From NCBI GenBank assembly GCA_965140555.1, contig OZ223259.1, positions 1,612,001-1,676,000 on the forward strand: a stretch of 64,000 bases of DNA, given 5' to 3'. How positions within the stretch are numbered: the stretch's first letter is position 1; every line of letters begins with the position of its first letter. Shown here piece after piece: positions 54,963 through 62,381 of this stretch. The position numbers were made by a program, and so were the translations under genes. The notes beneath the pieces were generated by a model, which saw only the letters and a list, made by a program, of their open reading frames with translations, had not been told where the DNA came from and made no database searches. The stretch comes from UBA1351 sp965140555 (GTDB taxonomy: Bacteria > Bacillota > Clostridia > Lachnospirales > Vallitaleaceae).

Positions 54963-55616
54963 TTAGTGTAGTTCGCCTCTTTTAAATTTATCCATAATCG
55001 CTTCCTTTTGTTCTATTCTTTCAACACCATCATTTTTTACTTTAAGAAACATACCAAAGCAGGCTTCAAACACCATTTGTACATCTGCATATTTCGAAAA
55101 ATAGTAGTCGTTTGTTTCTCCTCCTTGATCTGGCAATGACATATGTCGAAATAGTTCTTTTGCCTGTCGGTAATAGTCATATGCCTTTTCAAAATCAAAA
55201 AACAGGCAAATATCACCTAATAATTCCAAATTAAAGGGTAATGTTATTTCATCACTTTCATTTGACTCCTTCAATCTTTCAAATTCATTACGTTGATACG
55301 TATAATTCAACAAGGCTAAATTCTTCGCATAATCTTTCTGTCCATTTGCTACGTAACAACAGCAGCTTATATTTACCATCATAGCATTTACAAAGCTACA
55401 TGAATAATTCGCTCTTCCTTGTAACTCATACATACTTCTATTTAGCATACCAATCGATTCATAAACTCTCGCAAGTGTATCGATCTTTTTATTATCAATA
55501 TAGGGCTTCACCCATTCCAGTAATTCATCACTCGCATCAAAATAATCAATGTCATATGCTATTACATCTGAAAAATACCGATTCATATGTTCTATAAGTT
55601 TTCTATAGTCCTTCAT
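54963..55616 (-). CDS. Immunity-like helical protein, array copy 3 (next to the effector candidate)
   Basis: 217 aa from the ATG at 55616, chosen because copy 4 begins at the same residue (MKDYRKLIEHMNRYF); the ATG at 55640 lies inside the upstream gene and lacks a ribosome binding site. It differs from copies 1 and 2 mainly in residues 10-30 and 80-115 and is about 93% like copy 4. It starts 8 bp after the stop of the secreted protein, whose last codons contain its ribosome binding site, so the two are coupled. This would be the cognate immunity gene if the upstream product is toxic. Confidence 0.72.
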   Translation of the reverse strand: MKDYRKLIEHMNRYFSDVIAYDIDYFDASDELLEWVKPYIDNKKIDTLARVYESIGMLNRSMYELQGRANYSCSFVNAMMVNISCCCYVANGQKDYAKNLALLNYTYQRNEFERLKESNESDEITLPFNLELLGDICLFFDFEKAYDYYRQAKELFRHMSLPDQGGETNDYYFSKYADVQMVFEACFGMFLKVKNDGVERIEQKEAIMDKFKRGELH

Positions 55617-55624
55617 TTGTTTGC

Positions 55625-56770
55625 TTATTTCCTTCCCCATAGATTTGTTGGAACTTGGAAAGTCCCTGCTCCTCCTGGTGAATTTTGATTTTCATACTTC
55701 GGGTCATATTTCACAATCGGAAGCAATTGTAAACTCAAATCACTGTTATATCTTAAATGTTCTATTTGCTTTCTTGCATATGACCCATATCTCAATTCAA
55801 CATGGAATATTTCGCTATTATCCATATCAATTAACACCAATAATTTGAAACCAGTTAAGTCAAAATTAGTCAATTCATATTTTTGTGTCCAAGTACTTTT
55901 TGTGCCAATGTATTTATTCACATCAGCTCTCGTACCTTTAGTTATATTATATACCAATAGAGTTCTATTCTGCTTCAATGAATAGTATTCCTCTATTACA
56001 TTACTTTTTCTCTTGACCATCCTCTTAACAAAAGTTTCAGACATATGCTTACGAGACGATTTTGCATATTCATATTCTTGCGTATAACTCATAGTCTGGA
56101 GATACTCATATAATAAATACGCTGTTCCAACCGCAACTATAATTACAAGAACTACTGCTATAAGCGCCCAATTGGCTGACAAAAATGTTAGCAACGCCGC
56201 TGCAAGACTTCCCACCGGCACTAGTCCATATGCTACATCTGCATATGCACTACTCATTGAATTTACAACTTCTTCATCATTGGTATTTCTAATTTCCTCA
56301 TATGCTTCAATGTCAACAATACTTTCCGAATTATTCTCATCATATACGATAGTTTCAAACTGTTCGGCGCCACCTTCATATGAGTTTCTAAGTAATTGTA
56401 TTATATCATTTGCATTAATATTTTCAATTGTTAGATCTGTTCTATTTTCTTGTAATTCTTCGATACTAAAGGAAAATGGTTCTGAATAACTCTCCTCACC
56501 ATTATCGTATCCAATCATATCTACTTTAACACTATTAGTATCTTTATCTACAAAACAATCATAAACAATTCTGTCTTCCTGCATATATTGCGTTTTAAGT
56601 TGAATTTGTATTTGTTCATTATTATCCACAATGGTTTCAAAATTCAACTCACTAGCTTTAAGAAACTCTTGCTTATCAACCTCGGCAACTACTGGAGTAT
56701 TGATTGTTGAGACCAGTAACACCAATACTAATACTAAACTTATTACTCTGTTAACCTTTTTTAAGTTCAT
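55625..56770 (-). CDS. Secreted/membrane-spanning protein, candidate effector
   Basis: 381 aa from the ATG at 56770 (GGAGGG 4 nt upstream). Signal peptide (VNRVISLVLVLVLLVSTINTPVVAE), an acidic N-terminal region of about 140 residues, a hydrophobic Gly/Ala-rich part with a long membrane helix (WALIAVVLVIIVAVGTAYLL, about residues 210-230), then a basic alpha/beta C-terminal domain of about 130 residues ending SPGGAGTFQVPTNLWGRK. No family is confidently recognised; the layout recalls putative secreted toxins of Firmicutes. It lies between an RNPP-like regulator and the paralogue array. Toxic activity is not shown. Confidence 0.65.
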   Translation of the reverse strand: MNLKKVNRVISLVLVLVLLVSTINTPVVAEVDKQEFLKASELNFETIVDNNEQIQIQLKTQYMQEDRIVYDCFVDKDTNSVKVDMIGYDNGEESYSEPFSFSIEELQENRTDLTIENINANDIIQLLRNSYEGGAEQFETIVYDENNSESIVDIEAYEEIRNTNDEEVVNSMSSAYADVAYGLVPVGSLAAALLTFLSANWALIAVVLVIIVAVGTAYLLYEYLQTMSYTQEYEYAKSSRKHMSETFVKRMVKRKSNVIEEYYSLKQNRTLLVYNITKGTRADVNKYIGTKSTWTQKYELTNFDLTGFKLLVLIDMDNSEIFHVELRYGSYARKQIEHLRYNSDLSLQLLPIVKYDPKYENQNSPGGAGTFQVPTNLWGRK

Positions 56771-56876
56771 CTTGCCCTCCAAATATAATTAGTTTTTTTA
56801 TCCTATAATATCTTCATAAAATTATACGATAGCTTCCTAGTGTCAGCTTCATTATAGTTTTACTATTGCTTTCGTT

Positions 56877-56898
56877 CAACCCGATTTAAATCGGGTTG
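56877..56898. promoter_or_regulatory. 22-bp perfect palindrome
   Basis: Half-site CAACCCGATTT and its exact complement, in the 140-bp gap between the regulator and the candidate effector. No T-run follows on the minus strand, so an operator (possibly for the neighbouring regulator) is at least as likely as a terminator. Confidence 0.6.
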
Positions 56899-56910
56899 CA
56901 TCACACATTT

Positions 56911-57861
56911 CTATACGACTCTTAAACCTAGGTTATCACCTATACCATAATCCTTTTTAGCTCTCGCTTCCCATTGTTCTATTATATGTAGATCTCCTTT
57001 TACCTCTAATATAGTATATGCTTGATATAAGATTTCTCTATATTCCCTACGACCTAACATACAAAATGCAATTCCCTTCCAATATAAAAAATTCTCCATG
57101 TAGTACATCGAATTTTTCTCTTTTAATAAATCAATACCCTTCTGGGCATAGCAAATAACTTGCTCATAATTCTCTAATTGAATAAAATTATGAACCAATA
57201 TCGTAAGTCCTTTAATGCTTAACCTAAAATAATGCTTATTGTGATTTACTTTAATATTCTCTGAAATATACTCTAAAATGCGATTACTACACTCCCAATT
57301 GGAAGCTTCGGATTCAATACGCGCAAGATTCATTAATAGGCGCATTTGTAAAAGTGTATACCTACACACCGACAGATTGTTCATGTCAAACCGATTATTG
57401 CCTTTAGTAAGTATTTCTACAATCAGTGCTTTTGCCTTTTCTTTATTAATGATAGCTATCTTTATAGATTTAATGAATGCTTCCATTTCCTCAATTTCAA
57501 GAAGATCCACCAATGATGGATCTTCTTGAAACCTTGCTTTTATAGAATAAAAACTCCCTTCAACCTTTTCTATCAGTTGACTATCCTCTTGAAGAACAAA
57601 CTCGTCTAATGCTTCATACAATTCAATCAACTGTGCATCCTGTCTCACCAATTTTAGAAGCTCTAACAAGTCTTTCTTATAGCAATAAGAAAGCAATTCT
57701 AGCGATTCATACTTGGGTATAACCATTCCCTGTTCAATCTTTCTTAATGTATCCGTATGAATCCCGGTTCGTTGACTGACATCACTTTGCGTTAGCCTAT
57801 TGTCTTGTCTTATTTCTTTTAGAGCTACTCCTAATTCATATAAATTATATGTTGAAAACAT
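56911..57861 (-). CDS. RNPP-like transcriptional regulator (HTH plus TPR)
   Basis: 316 aa. N-terminal XRE helix-turn-helix (LTQSDVSQRTGIHTDTLRKIEQG) followed by about 250 residues of TPR-type helical repeats, ending with EYREILYQAYTILEVKGDLHII. This is the architecture of PlcR/Rgg/Rap-type regulators that bind short peptide pheromones. No peptide gene is visible next to it. AGGAG precedes the ATG. It is directly upstream of the candidate effector on the same strand and probably controls it. Confidence 0.8.
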   Translation of the reverse strand: MFSTYNLYELGVALKEIRQDNRLTQSDVSQRTGIHTDTLRKIEQGMVIPKYESLELLSYCYKKDLLELLKLVRQDAQLIELYEALDEFVLQEDSQLIEKVEGSFYSIKARFQEDPSLVDLLEIEEMEAFIKSIKIAIINKEKAKALIVEILTKGNNRFDMNNLSVCRYTLLQMRLLMNLARIESEASNWECSNRILEYISENIKVNHNKHYFRLSIKGLTILVHNFIQLENYEQVICYAQKGIDLLKEKNSMYYMENFLYWKGIAFCMLGRREYREILYQAYTILEVKGDLHIIEQWEARAKKDYGIGDNLGLRVV

Positions 57862-57919
57862 CCCCTAATCTCCTCAATATATTAAATATTCTCCCAATTA
57901 CTCCTTATTGTTTCAGTCC

Positions 57920-58363
57920 TCAATACTTTACTTCTTTTGATGTCTTGCTTGCACTTTCCAACAGCTTACCATTCATGTCATATACATATACGTAACTTTT
58001 TACTCTATATCTATAACCTGATGTTAGATAATAATTCACATCCAATTGGCCACTAGATCGATTGCTTTTTAATCTCCATATCTTAATATTACGCCAATTT
58101 CCCGCATCATATTGTTGTAAATATGTTTTGATTTCAATCTTAGTTCCTCTTGACATAGTTGCTACTCTGATATTAGCTTTTCCGGCATCCTTTATAGAAA
58201 AGATAATATTCATAGTTCTGATATCTGTAAAATACATATGAAAATCTGTACCCTCATTATTTTCAACCGTATTATCCTCTGCCATCACCGAACATGACCA
58301 TATATTCCCAATTAAAAATGCACATATTACATAACTCATAAACTTTACTAGTTTAAACTTCAT
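57920..58363 (-). CDS. Secreted protein of unknown function
   Basis: 147 aa. Signal peptide (FMSYVICAFLIGNIWSCSVMAED), then a mostly beta domain (TMNIIFSIKDAGKANIRVATMSRGTKIEI, then SGYRYRVKSYVYVYDMNG), resembling small secreted DUF6147-like proteins of Clostridia. It is the last gene of the sigma/anti-sigma operon. Its ribosome binding site is buried in a 13-bp hairpin (58373-58416), so its translation may be regulated separately. Confidence 0.65.
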   Translation of the reverse strand: MKFKLVKFMSYVICAFLIGNIWSCSVMAEDNTVENNEGTDFHMYFTDIRTMNIIFSIKDAGKANIRVATMSRGTKIEIKTYLQQYDAGNWRNIKIWRLKSNRSSGQLDVNYYLTSGYRYRVKSYVYVYDMNGKLLESASKTSKEVKY

Positions 58364-58372
58364 ACAAAAACA

Positions 58373-58416
58373 CCTCCCTTCAGTTGCCTATATATATATA
58401 TAACAACTGAGGAAGG
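58373..58416 (-). promoter_or_regulatory. Hairpin sequestering a ribosome binding site
   Basis: In the mRNA, CCUUCC-UCAGUUG pairs with CAACUGA-A-GGGAGG (one bulged A, one G-U), enclosing an alternating UA loop of 17 nt. The GGGAGG that lies 9 nt before the AUG at 58363 is completely paired. No U-run follows, so this is not a terminator. Confidence 0.7.
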
Positions 58417-58445
58417 TATTTGGTTACACTTTTTTCTAAATAAAT

Positions 58446-59159
58446 TTATTTTTTTATACTATGGACAATACGTAATATTTCTTCTTCGCTACTTTCACCC
58501 AAGACTTGAAACGTACTGTCTGCATTTCGCCAAAAAACAGTAATTTCCCCTTCTTTCTTTATAATATAGCCATCATACTGTCCAACTTTCGTTTCGGTAA
58601 CTGTTGCATTTTCTGTATCAATCATATTAATTCCATTACTTGCACTCACTACAAGATATAATTCCTCTGTTCCATTAGTATATATTGTAGTTACCAGTTC
58701 ATCTTCTCCCATTGACTCTTCTAAATAATACCCTTCCGGTAAATACGTCGGATAGTATTCCATATTGTCCGCTTTATAATCGGTTCCTTCTACCACCGTC
58801 GTATTGTTTTCTTCCAGATGAAACTCTGTATACTTATCTTGAACATCTATGACCAAATTGAATACACGAATACGGATGGCTTCTACTGAATAAGAAAGAA
58901 AGATGGACAAGACTATAAAGGATAGAACAACGGCTACCTTATGTCTTGAAGCTATCTGTACCCACTTGCTTTTCCCTTTATTTTTCTTCTTTATACGTCG
59001 ATTAAATCCTCTAAACCAGTTATCTAGCCGTGACGTTTCCACCTCTATATCATTATTCATGCGAAATGTATCAAATTCTTTTGCCATATTAATAAGATGC
59101 TCTTTTGCAACTCCTTTGTAGTAGAGTTCAAAAATTTCATCATCATTATATTGACTCAT
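58446..59159 (-). CDS. Membrane-anchored anti-sigma-type protein (DUF4367)
   Basis: 237 aa from the ATG at 59159 (GGGAGG 8 nt upstream; earlier GTG/ATG codons overlap that site). Cytoplasmic N-terminal ~70 residues with basic end (GFNRRIKKKNKGKSKW), one membrane helix (VAVVLSFIVLSIFLSYSVEAI), and an extracellular DUF4367-like domain (YYPTYLPEGYYLEESM, TVFWRNADSTFQVLGESSEEEI). It overlaps the ECF sigma gene by 14 bp, so it is almost certainly its inhibitor. Confidence 0.85.
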   Translation of the reverse strand: MSQYNDDEIFELYYKGVAKEHLINMAKEFDTFRMNNDIEVETSRLDNWFRGFNRRIKKKNKGKSKWVQIASRHKVAVVLSFIVLSIFLSYSVEAIRIRVFNLVIDVQDKYTEFHLEENNTTVVEGTDYKADNMEYYPTYLPEGYYLEESMGEDELVTTIYTNGTEELYLVVSASNGINMIDTENATVTETKVGQYDGYIIKKEGEITVFWRNADSTFQVLGESSEEEILRIVHSIKK

Positions 59160-59697
59160 ATCCATCACCTCCCATCAATCGGTTCAAGGCTTTTCTTGCA
59201 CGATGCAGTGTAACTTTGACATTGGATTCCTTCATATCCAACATCATGGCAATTTCATTTACTGAATACTCCAAGTAATATTTCATCGATAAAATATCCG
59301 CATATTCCTTTTTCAGTTGCGCTAATTTTTTGGCCATCTCATGCTTAGCATCAAGCCTCAATATATTAGTTTCTGGTGAAATAAATGTATCTTCATCTAT
59401 AATGTCTTCATCTATAGCATCAAAAGACCGTCTTTTATTTTGTTTTATGACATTCATCGCTTTGTTATGGGTTATGACAAATAACAAGCCCTTAATTTCT
59501 TCTTTATCTATATCCGTTTCTTCTTCAATATATTTTGCTGCATAAATAAATGTATTCTGGACAATTTCCTCTGCTTCATAGACGTCTTTCATAATACTTA
59601 TTGCGTATTTAAGTAAATCTTCTCTATATCTATAATAAAGCGTTTCTAATTTTGTTCTCTTTATCTCTGAATCAATTACCGTTAAGAATAGTAACAT
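59146..59697 (-). CDS. ECF-type RNA polymerase sigma factor
   Basis: 183 aa. Region 2 (LYYRYREDLLKYAISIMKDVYEAEEIVQNTFIYAAKYI) and region 4 (LSMKYYLEYSVNEIAMMLDMKESNVKVTLHRARKALNRLM) are clear; no long linker. It is first in the operon with the DUF4367 anti-sigma factor and the secreted protein. GGGG lies 8 nt before the ATG. Its regulon and signal are unknown. Confidence 0.93.
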   Translation of the reverse strand: MLLFLTVIDSEIKRTKLETLYYRYREDLLKYAISIMKDVYEAEEIVQNTFIYAAKYIEEETDIDKEEIKGLLFVITHNKAMNVIKQNKRRSFDAIDEDIIDEDTFISPETNILRLDAKHEMAKKLAQLKKEYADILSMKYYLEYSVNEIAMMLDMKESNVKVTLHRARKALNRLMGGDGYESI

Positions 59698-60030
59698 ATG
59701 GATATCCCCTAAAACTTCATGCTGAATAATTATGTATCTTTGTTATTATAGCATAAATTGTAGAAGGTAAACACTTCTATATATTAACATGATTTTCATG
59801 AATAACCCCCTATTATTCATCCAGTTATTTTTCAAAAAACAATGGCAATTTTATAGCCTATTATGCTAGGTGCATATGCTATACCACCTATTATTTTGAA
59901 TATTGGATTAACTTCAAAGGGACCTACTTCCAATTGACTCATTCCTTGGCTTCTTGTTCACCATTGCAACAAATAAAGTAATCTTTCATACTCTACCGTA
60001 AGCCCTGAAAAAAGAATAAAAAGTAATCCC

Positions 60031-60091
60031 CTATACATCGTAAAAAATCATCTGCAACTGGCATGCCCACACTATATACATTACTATTCTC
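60031..60091 (-). pseudogene. Fossil of the four-helix membrane protein gene
   Basis: CCTATACATCGTAAA and then CCCACACTATATAC match the 3' and 5' parts of the gene at 52958-53317 at about 70-80%, with about 290 bp deleted between. It lies directly downstream of paralogue copy 4, exactly as the intact gene follows copy 1. The rest of the 415-bp gap at 59698-60112 shows no gene. Confidence 0.6.
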
Positions 60092-60112
60092 ATCGTTTAT
60101 CTTGAATTAAGA

Positions 60113-60763
60113 TTACAATTCGCCTCTTTCAAATTTATCCATGATCGCTTCCTTTTGTTCTATTCTTTCAACACCATCATTCTTTACTTTAAGAAACATA
60201 CCAAAGCAGGCTTCGAACACCATTTGTACATCTACATATTTCGAAAAATAGTAGTCGTTTGTTTCTCCTCCTTGATCCGCGGGTGACATATGTCGAAATA
60301 GTTCTTTTGCCTGCTCATAATAGTCCTGTGCCTTTTCACAATCAAAAAACAAGCAAATATCACCTAATAATTCCAAATTAAAGGGTAATGTTATTTCATC
60401 ACTTTCATTTGACTCCTTCAATCTTTCAAATTCATTGCATTGATACGTATAGTTCAACAAGGCTAAGGTCTTCGCATAATCTTTCTGCCCATTTGCTATG
60501 TAACAACAACAGCTTATATTTACCATCATAGCATTTACAAAGCTACATGAATAATTCACTCTTCCTTGTAGCTCATACATACTTCTATTTAGCATACCAA
60601 TCGATTCATAAACTCTCGCAAGTGTATCTATCTTTTTATTATTAATATAGGGCTTCACCCATTCCAGTAATTCATCACTCGCATCAAAATAATCAATGTC
60701 ATATGCTATTACATCTGAAAAATACCGATTCATATGTTCTATAAGTTTTCTATAATCCTTCAT
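60113..60763 (-). CDS. Immunity-like helical protein, copy 4 (detached)
   Basis: 216 aa, same family, closest to copy 3 (about 93% by eye). It is separated from the main array by the regulator and sigma operons, but keeps the same upstream AATTATGGGGAAGGAAATAA stretch and the same 3' flank (CTTGAATTAA...ATTACAATTCGCC) as copy 1. It may be an orphan immunity gene. Confidence 0.7.
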   Translation of the reverse strand: MKDYRKLIEHMNRYFSDVIAYDIDYFDASDELLEWVKPYINNKKIDTLARVYESIGMLNRSMYELQGRVNYSCSFVNAMMVNISCCCYIANGQKDYAKTLALLNYTYQCNEFERLKESNESDEITLPFNLELLGDICLFFDCEKAQDYYEQAKELFRHMSPADQGGETNDYYFSKYVDVQMVFEACFGMFLKVKNDGVERIEQKEAIMDKFERGEL

Positions 60764-60811
60764 TTATTTACTTATTTCCTTCCCCATAATTATAAAAGCT
60801 TTCTACAAACC

Positions 60812-60848
60812 TTAGACAGCATCAAATTTCTTCAATGCTGTTTATTAG
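60812..60848. other. Array hairpin 3
   Basis: Degenerate version of the array hairpin (ACAGCAT ... ATGCTGT) between copy 4 and the copy 5 fossil. Confidence 0.5.
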
Positions 60849-60876
60849 TAACACTTCTAAGAGCTACACGAAAAAT

Positions 60877-60924
60877 TTAGTGTAATTCGCTTCTTTTAAA
60901 TTTATCCATGACCGCTTCATTCTG
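60877..60924 (-). pseudogene. Fossil of a fifth paralogue (last ~15 codons)
   Basis: Encodes QNEAVMDKFKRSELH and a stop, matching the QKEAIMDKFKRGELH end of copies 2 and 3. Everything upstream is gone. It precedes copy 4 with the same spacer and hairpin, so this region once held a second array. Confidence 0.75.
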
Positions 60925-60969
60925 GTAGTTTTTTCATTTTCTAATTAAGTCAAAATATGGAAAACAAAA

Positions 60970-61356
60970 TTAAAATCTTATTTTGTTTTCCACTTCCATC
61001 GTTAACGTTTCTAATTCCTCATCCTTACGGATAACAACTTTGATTTTACCATAATAACTTTTTTCTACATATTCTTCTAAAACAAGTGTTTTCATCTTAC
61101 CATCACTATCCATATAAGTCATTTCCAAACTTATGTCAATGTCTTTTGTATTACATTTTATTTTTTTCTGACTTCCACTTGGAATAGTATATATTATATT
61201 CGAAGTGGAAAGTCCTACTTGTTTCTCTGATTCAGTGTCATTCTTTATATATACTATAATCGTACCACGCGAGAAAATGCCTAACCACAATGTACTAAAA
61301 ATGATAATCATAAAAATAATAATTACAACAACTAAATATTTGTTCTTACTTTTCAA
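60970..61356 (-). CDS. Small membrane-anchored protein, unrecognised
   Basis: 128 aa with a TTG start at 61356, chosen for GGAGGG 7 nt upstream (a GTG at 61371 overlaps that site). One N-terminal membrane helix (YLVVVIIIFMIIIFSTLWLGIF), then an extracytoplasmic beta-rich domain (TIIVYIKNDTESEKQVGL, KIKVVIRKDEELETLTM). Nothing similar is recognised. It lies between the copy 5 fossil and an IS3 fossil. Confidence 0.55.
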   Translation of the reverse strand: MKSKNKYLVVVIIIFMIIIFSTLWLGIFSRGTIIVYIKNDTESEKQVGLSTSNIIYTIPSGSQKKIKCNTKDIDISLEMTYMDSDGKMKTLVLEEYVEKSYYGKIKVVIRKDEELETLTMEVENKIRF

Positions 61357-61383
61357 TTTTATTCCCTCCACTCATATAGCTAA

Positions 61384-61505
61384 TGAATAGGTTACACTTA
61401 ACTGGACAGTTATTTTAAGGTCATGTATCATAAATCCATAAACCAAAGGAAATCATACCATGACCCAGTCTCAAAGACCAAGAAGAACCTTTACCCCTAA
61501 ATTCA
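61384..61505 (+). mobile_element. IS3-family left-end fossil
   Basis: TGAATAGGTTACACTTAACT and the following GGACAGT resemble an IS3-type terminal repeat; then AAAGGAA and ATG at 61460 start an OrfA reading MTQSQRPRRTFTPKF, the usual IS3 OrfA N-terminus. The frame then diverges and stops at the end of the permease gene, so only about 120 bp of the element remain. Confidence 0.72.
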
Positions 61506-61535
61506 GGTACTTATCACTGCTTAAGGTTTATATCT

Positions 61536-62381
61536 CTATGATTCATTCTCCTTCAATAGCAACATAGGCTCTATCTTCTCTATCTTGCTTAGGCTTAATA
61601 TTAACGCCAATATACTTAATAGCAAGACAATGATCAGATCAATAACTACTGTTACTCCTTGAAGTTGCTCAACATTCAACACTTCTTGTATCGGGATGAT
61701 CTGATTATAATCAATACTGAGTACAATAAACGCCAAAATTATGGCCACCAGATAGCTTATTCCGTTATAGGTAATGGCTTTAGCACCTATAACAATTGCA
61801 AGATGGTTTTTTTCATAACCAAAGGCTTTCATCTGTGCATAGGCATAAACGTTCTCTTGAATTTGATTGAATTGGTTAACAATAAGAAGCACGAATACAA
61901 CCCCGACACTGACTAACATCATTATTGTTGTGATTCGCTCTACCACACTTAATATCTTTGCTTTTCTATAATTTTTTTCATCATATATAACAGACAATCC
62001 TTCTACTTCTTGTATTTGGTAGCTTAGTTTCAGATATTCTCTGAAACTATGAATATGCAAATCCATGTCCATTATATCCCCATCATCTTGTGTAACTTCA
62101 TAGGATTCAATCTGTGTTTCTCGAATCCCTTCATCAAATAGTTTGCCCAACACTTTTTCTACATCTGAATAGTAGGACTTATCCACTTTGACTATTACAT
62201 GCTCAATGCTTTCATCTTCGTTCTTAAACTGTTCTCCCTCACCTTGCATTGAAAAATAGAATCCACTAATGATTAAAAACAACCCAATAATCAATACGGA
62301 TATAATCAGATTGAGAATGGTATGTTTCAAATTTCGCCACATCGATTGTATGCCCATCTTTACTAATTCGATTCTTTTCAT
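61536..62381 (-). CDS. FtsX-like ABC permease, subunit 2
   Basis: 281 aa. N-terminal helix (HTILNLIISVLIIGLFLIIS), an external domain (about 45-135), then three helices typical of MacB/FtsX permeases (VERITTIMMLVSVGVVFVLL, ...). It overlaps the upstream permease by 4 bp (ATGA). The C-terminus is next to the IS3 fossil; since the final segment looks normal, it is probably complete. Confidence 0.8.
   Translation of the reverse strand: MKRIELVKMGIQSMWRNLKHTILNLIISVLIIGLFLIISGFYFSMQGEGEQFKNEDESIEHVIVKVDKSYYSDVEKVLGKLFDEGIRETQIESYEVTQDDGDIMDMDLHIHSFREYLKLSYQIQEVEGLSVIYDEKNYRKAKILSVVERITTIMMLVSVGVVFVLLIVNQFNQIQENVYAYAQMKAFGYEKNHLAIVIGAKAITYNGISYLVAIILAFIVLSIDYNQIIPIQEVLNVEQLQGVTVVIDLIIVLLLSILALILSLSKIEKIEPMLLLKENES

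Noticed and set aside
49213..59925. GATTAGGGCTTCAATGGGACCT at 49213 compared with GATTAACTTCAAAGGGACCT at 59906
   Set aside because: A similar stretch of about 20 bp occurs in two intergenic regions, but flanks do not align and it is too short to call a repeat family.
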